DNA of 6,794 nucleotides from Oscillospiraceae bacterium (lineage in GTDB: Bacteria; Bacillota; Clostridia; Oscillospirales; UBA929): positions 1 to 6,794 of the forward strand of contig WRLJ01000087.1 in NCBI GenBank assembly GCA_009777685.1. The letters are read 5' to 3'. Under the pieces are notes generated by a model. That model made no database searches. It worked only from the letters and a program-made list of their open reading frames with translations, and was not told where the DNA came from. Made by a program: the position numbers and the translations under genes. Positions 5,513 to 6,794 of this stretch are shown here, in pieces (positions within the stretch are counted from its first letter, which is position 1; the number at the start of each line of letters is the position of its first letter).

Positions 5513-6794
5513 TTCTTCCGCCTCTTGCGCCAAAACACCAGTCCCGTCACGAAGATTCCCGGCGGCAGGACGCCCACCAGGAATATGCCCGTGATCAGCG
5601 AGGGCATCCCCGTCAGCGTGAGCAGAGGGCTGGACAGGGCCTTGGACGGAATCACCAGGCCGGAGGAGAGGTCGGCGGGGGTAAGGTAGCGCACGGCCGC
5701 GCCGGTCATATCATTGTTCAGATAGGCGTAGTAGCTCAAAATGATGTCAAAGCACAGGGTATGGGGCAGAACGACCAGATACGCGTCGGTGGCCTGCGCC
5801 GTGTTGCGGTCATAGGTGCGGGAATGGCTGACCGCCCCGACGACGAAGGGGCCGGAGACGTCCTCGGCGGCGCGGTCAATCTCGGTGTTCTCGCTGCCGA
5901 TCAGGCGCCCGTAGGAATACTGCGAGGTTGCCAGCACTCCCTGCACGGTAAGGCCGCCGCGTTCCGCGAACGGAAGGTGCAGGGCGCGCGGAATCTGGAG
6001 CAGCGGCAGGCTGTGGCTGCCCACGGAGTTGAACATGTCATGCGCGTTGAGCAGCGGGACGACGAAACGCGGGTCGCCGATCCGCTGGACCTCGTCCATG
6101 ATGATATAGTCCTCGATCTGGACGCCCCATTCCGCCAGCCAGCCGCCCAGGTTCGCGTTGCGCTCGTTGCCGGTCAGATACAGCACGCTGCCGCCGGATT
6201 TGAGAAACTCGTCCGCCCGGGCGATCTCCTCCTGCGTGAAATCCGTCGTGGGGGCCGCGATGACCAGCAGGCGCGCGTCCTCCGCGATGTCTTCCAGCGC
6301 GAGATTCTGCGTCCGCGTGGAAAACCCGCTTTTCTCCAGCAATTCGCGCATCATGCTCAGGCTCGCGCCATTGTAGGACGGCTCCGGCGAAAGCATCCCG
6401 TGTCCCTCCGCGAACACCGCCACGGGCACGAACTCCGCGATGGCGTACAAAATCGCGCCCGTCAGCGCCTGCTCCGCGCGATAGCCCTGCACGCCCTGGT
6501 CCGACACGTTGAACAGATCGCTGAACAGAATGTGCTTGACGCGGCCCGGGCCTTCGATCAGCAGGTCGCCCTGGCTGATATTGCCGACGCCGAACCGCTC
6601 GCGGATATCCGGATTCAGCGTCGGGTCCAGATAGCGCAGCGTCACCTTTCCGGCGGAGAGCGCGGTATACTTCTCCAGCAGGGCCACCAGGTCCAAGCCC
6701 TCCACGCCGATCGTGCCGGTAATATACCGCGGCAGGTCGGCGGCCTCCAGCTCGCTCATCAGCAGGTAAATCACCACCGGCTCCGGCAGATCGC
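5509..6794 (-). CDS. GldG family ABC-transporter auxiliary protein, 5'-truncated by window edge
   Basis: The frame is open to the right edge. The first readable residues are DLPEPVVIYLLMSE, so the N-terminal membrane helix and the first part of the domain lie outside the window, and the GTG at 6777 is not a real start. About 427 residues are visible. Features match the GldG/ABC_transp_aux family: an initial beta-strand followed by VTLRYLDPTLNPDI, then VPVAVFAEGHGMLSP (about 123-136 of the visible part), LLVIAAPTTDFTQEEI with FLKSGGSVLYL (about 175-206), and a C-terminal membrane helix (about 396-421) ending in the basic tail FWRKRRKK. In Bacteroidota GldG partners GldA and GldF in gliding and type IX secretion. 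In Bacillota homologues the exported substrate is unknown. The ATPase and permease genes are expected immediately upstream, beyond the window. The stop overlaps the DUF4340 start by 4 bp, so the two are almost certainly co-translated. Confidence 0.9.
   Translation of the reverse strand, partial: DLPEPVVIYLLMSELEAADLPRYITGTIGVEGLDLVALLEKYTALSAGKVTLRYLDPTLNPDIRERFGVGNISQGDLLIEGPGRVKHILFSDLFNVSDQGVQGYRAEQALTGAILYAIAEFVPVAVFAEGHGMLSPEPSYNGASLSMMRELLEKSGFSTRTQNLALEDIAEDARLLVIAAPTTDFTQEEIARADEFLKSGGSVLYLTGNERNANLGGWLAEWGVQIEDYIIMDEVQRIGDPRFVVPLLNAHDMFNSVGSHSLPLLQIPRALHLPFAERGGLTVQGVLATSQYSYGRLIGSENTEIDRAAEDVSGPFVVGAVSHSRTYDRNTAQATDAYLVVLPHTLCFDIILSYYAYLNNDMTGAAVRYLTPADLSSGLVIPSKALSSPLLTLTGMPSLITGIFLVGVLPPGIFVTGLVFWRKRRKK

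Noticed and set aside
4136..5689. Two long plus-strand open frames opposite the DUF4340 and GldG-like genes
   Set aside because: Low-complexity Arg/Val/Gln-rich composition, no ribosome sites and no family motifs. The minus-strand genes are well supported.
6775..6777. GTG at 6777 as the start of the GldG-like gene
   Set aside because: The same frame continues open to the right edge with family-like residues (DLPEPV), and the expected N-terminal membrane helix would be missing from such a start.

Overview
The window is GC-rich (roughly two-thirds GC by eye). Gene content and protein families point to a high-GC member of the Bacillota, most likely a Clostridia-type gut or environmental lineage. 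The clues are a NusG-domain-II protein followed by a Gx-transporter/HepPP-synthase-component-I-like membrane protein, a SpoVB/MurJ-like flippase, and a GldG-DUF4340 pair in front of mnmE. The taxonomic call is inference from family content, because the window has no rRNA or other marker.

Layout, left to right. (1) 1-834, minus strand: a two-gene unit of a small membrane-anchored NusG domain II protein (439-834) and a Gx transporter family membrane protein (1-442, 3' end cut by the window edge). Their stop and start overlap by 4 bp (GTGA). (2) 835-901: a 67-bp divergent intergenic region. (3) 902-2299, plus strand: a 465-aa polytopic MOP-superfamily flippase of the SpoVB/polysaccharide-biosynthesis type. 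(4) 2300-2625: a gene-free gap between convergent genes. It is filled with repeats, the main one being a large inverted repeat with 26-bp perfect arms that extend imperfectly to about 37 bp. Two copies of an 11-bp sequence flank it, and weak terminator candidates lie on both strands. (5) 2626-6794, minus strand: a co-directional run read right to left as a GldG-like ABC-transporter auxiliary protein (5' end cut by the right edge), a DUF4340 membrane-anchored protein (ATGA 4-bp overlap) and MnmE, the tRNA wobble-uridine GTPase (37-nt gap with its own strong Shine-Dalgarno).

How they work together. The GldG-like and DUF4340 proteins are predicted to be extracytoplasmic, membrane-anchored partners of an ABC-2-type exporter whose ATPase and permease genes should lie just beyond the right edge. 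MnmE is a housekeeping tRNA-modification gene that appears to ride at the end of that transcript. The left-hand genes all concern the membrane: a possible isoprenoid-related or small-molecule S-component-like protein, its NusG-II companion, and a divergent lipid-linked-saccharide flippase. I see no mobile-element genes, CRISPR, tRNA or rRNA. I do not see a clearly new multi-gene system. The most unusual points are the palindromic repeat cluster, a C10 tract at the NusG-II/Gx junction where a one-base gain would fuse the two genes, and the GldG/DUF4340/mnmE arrangement. Three translation starts are set downstream of the longest possible ones, on Shine-Dalgarno and overlap evidence.
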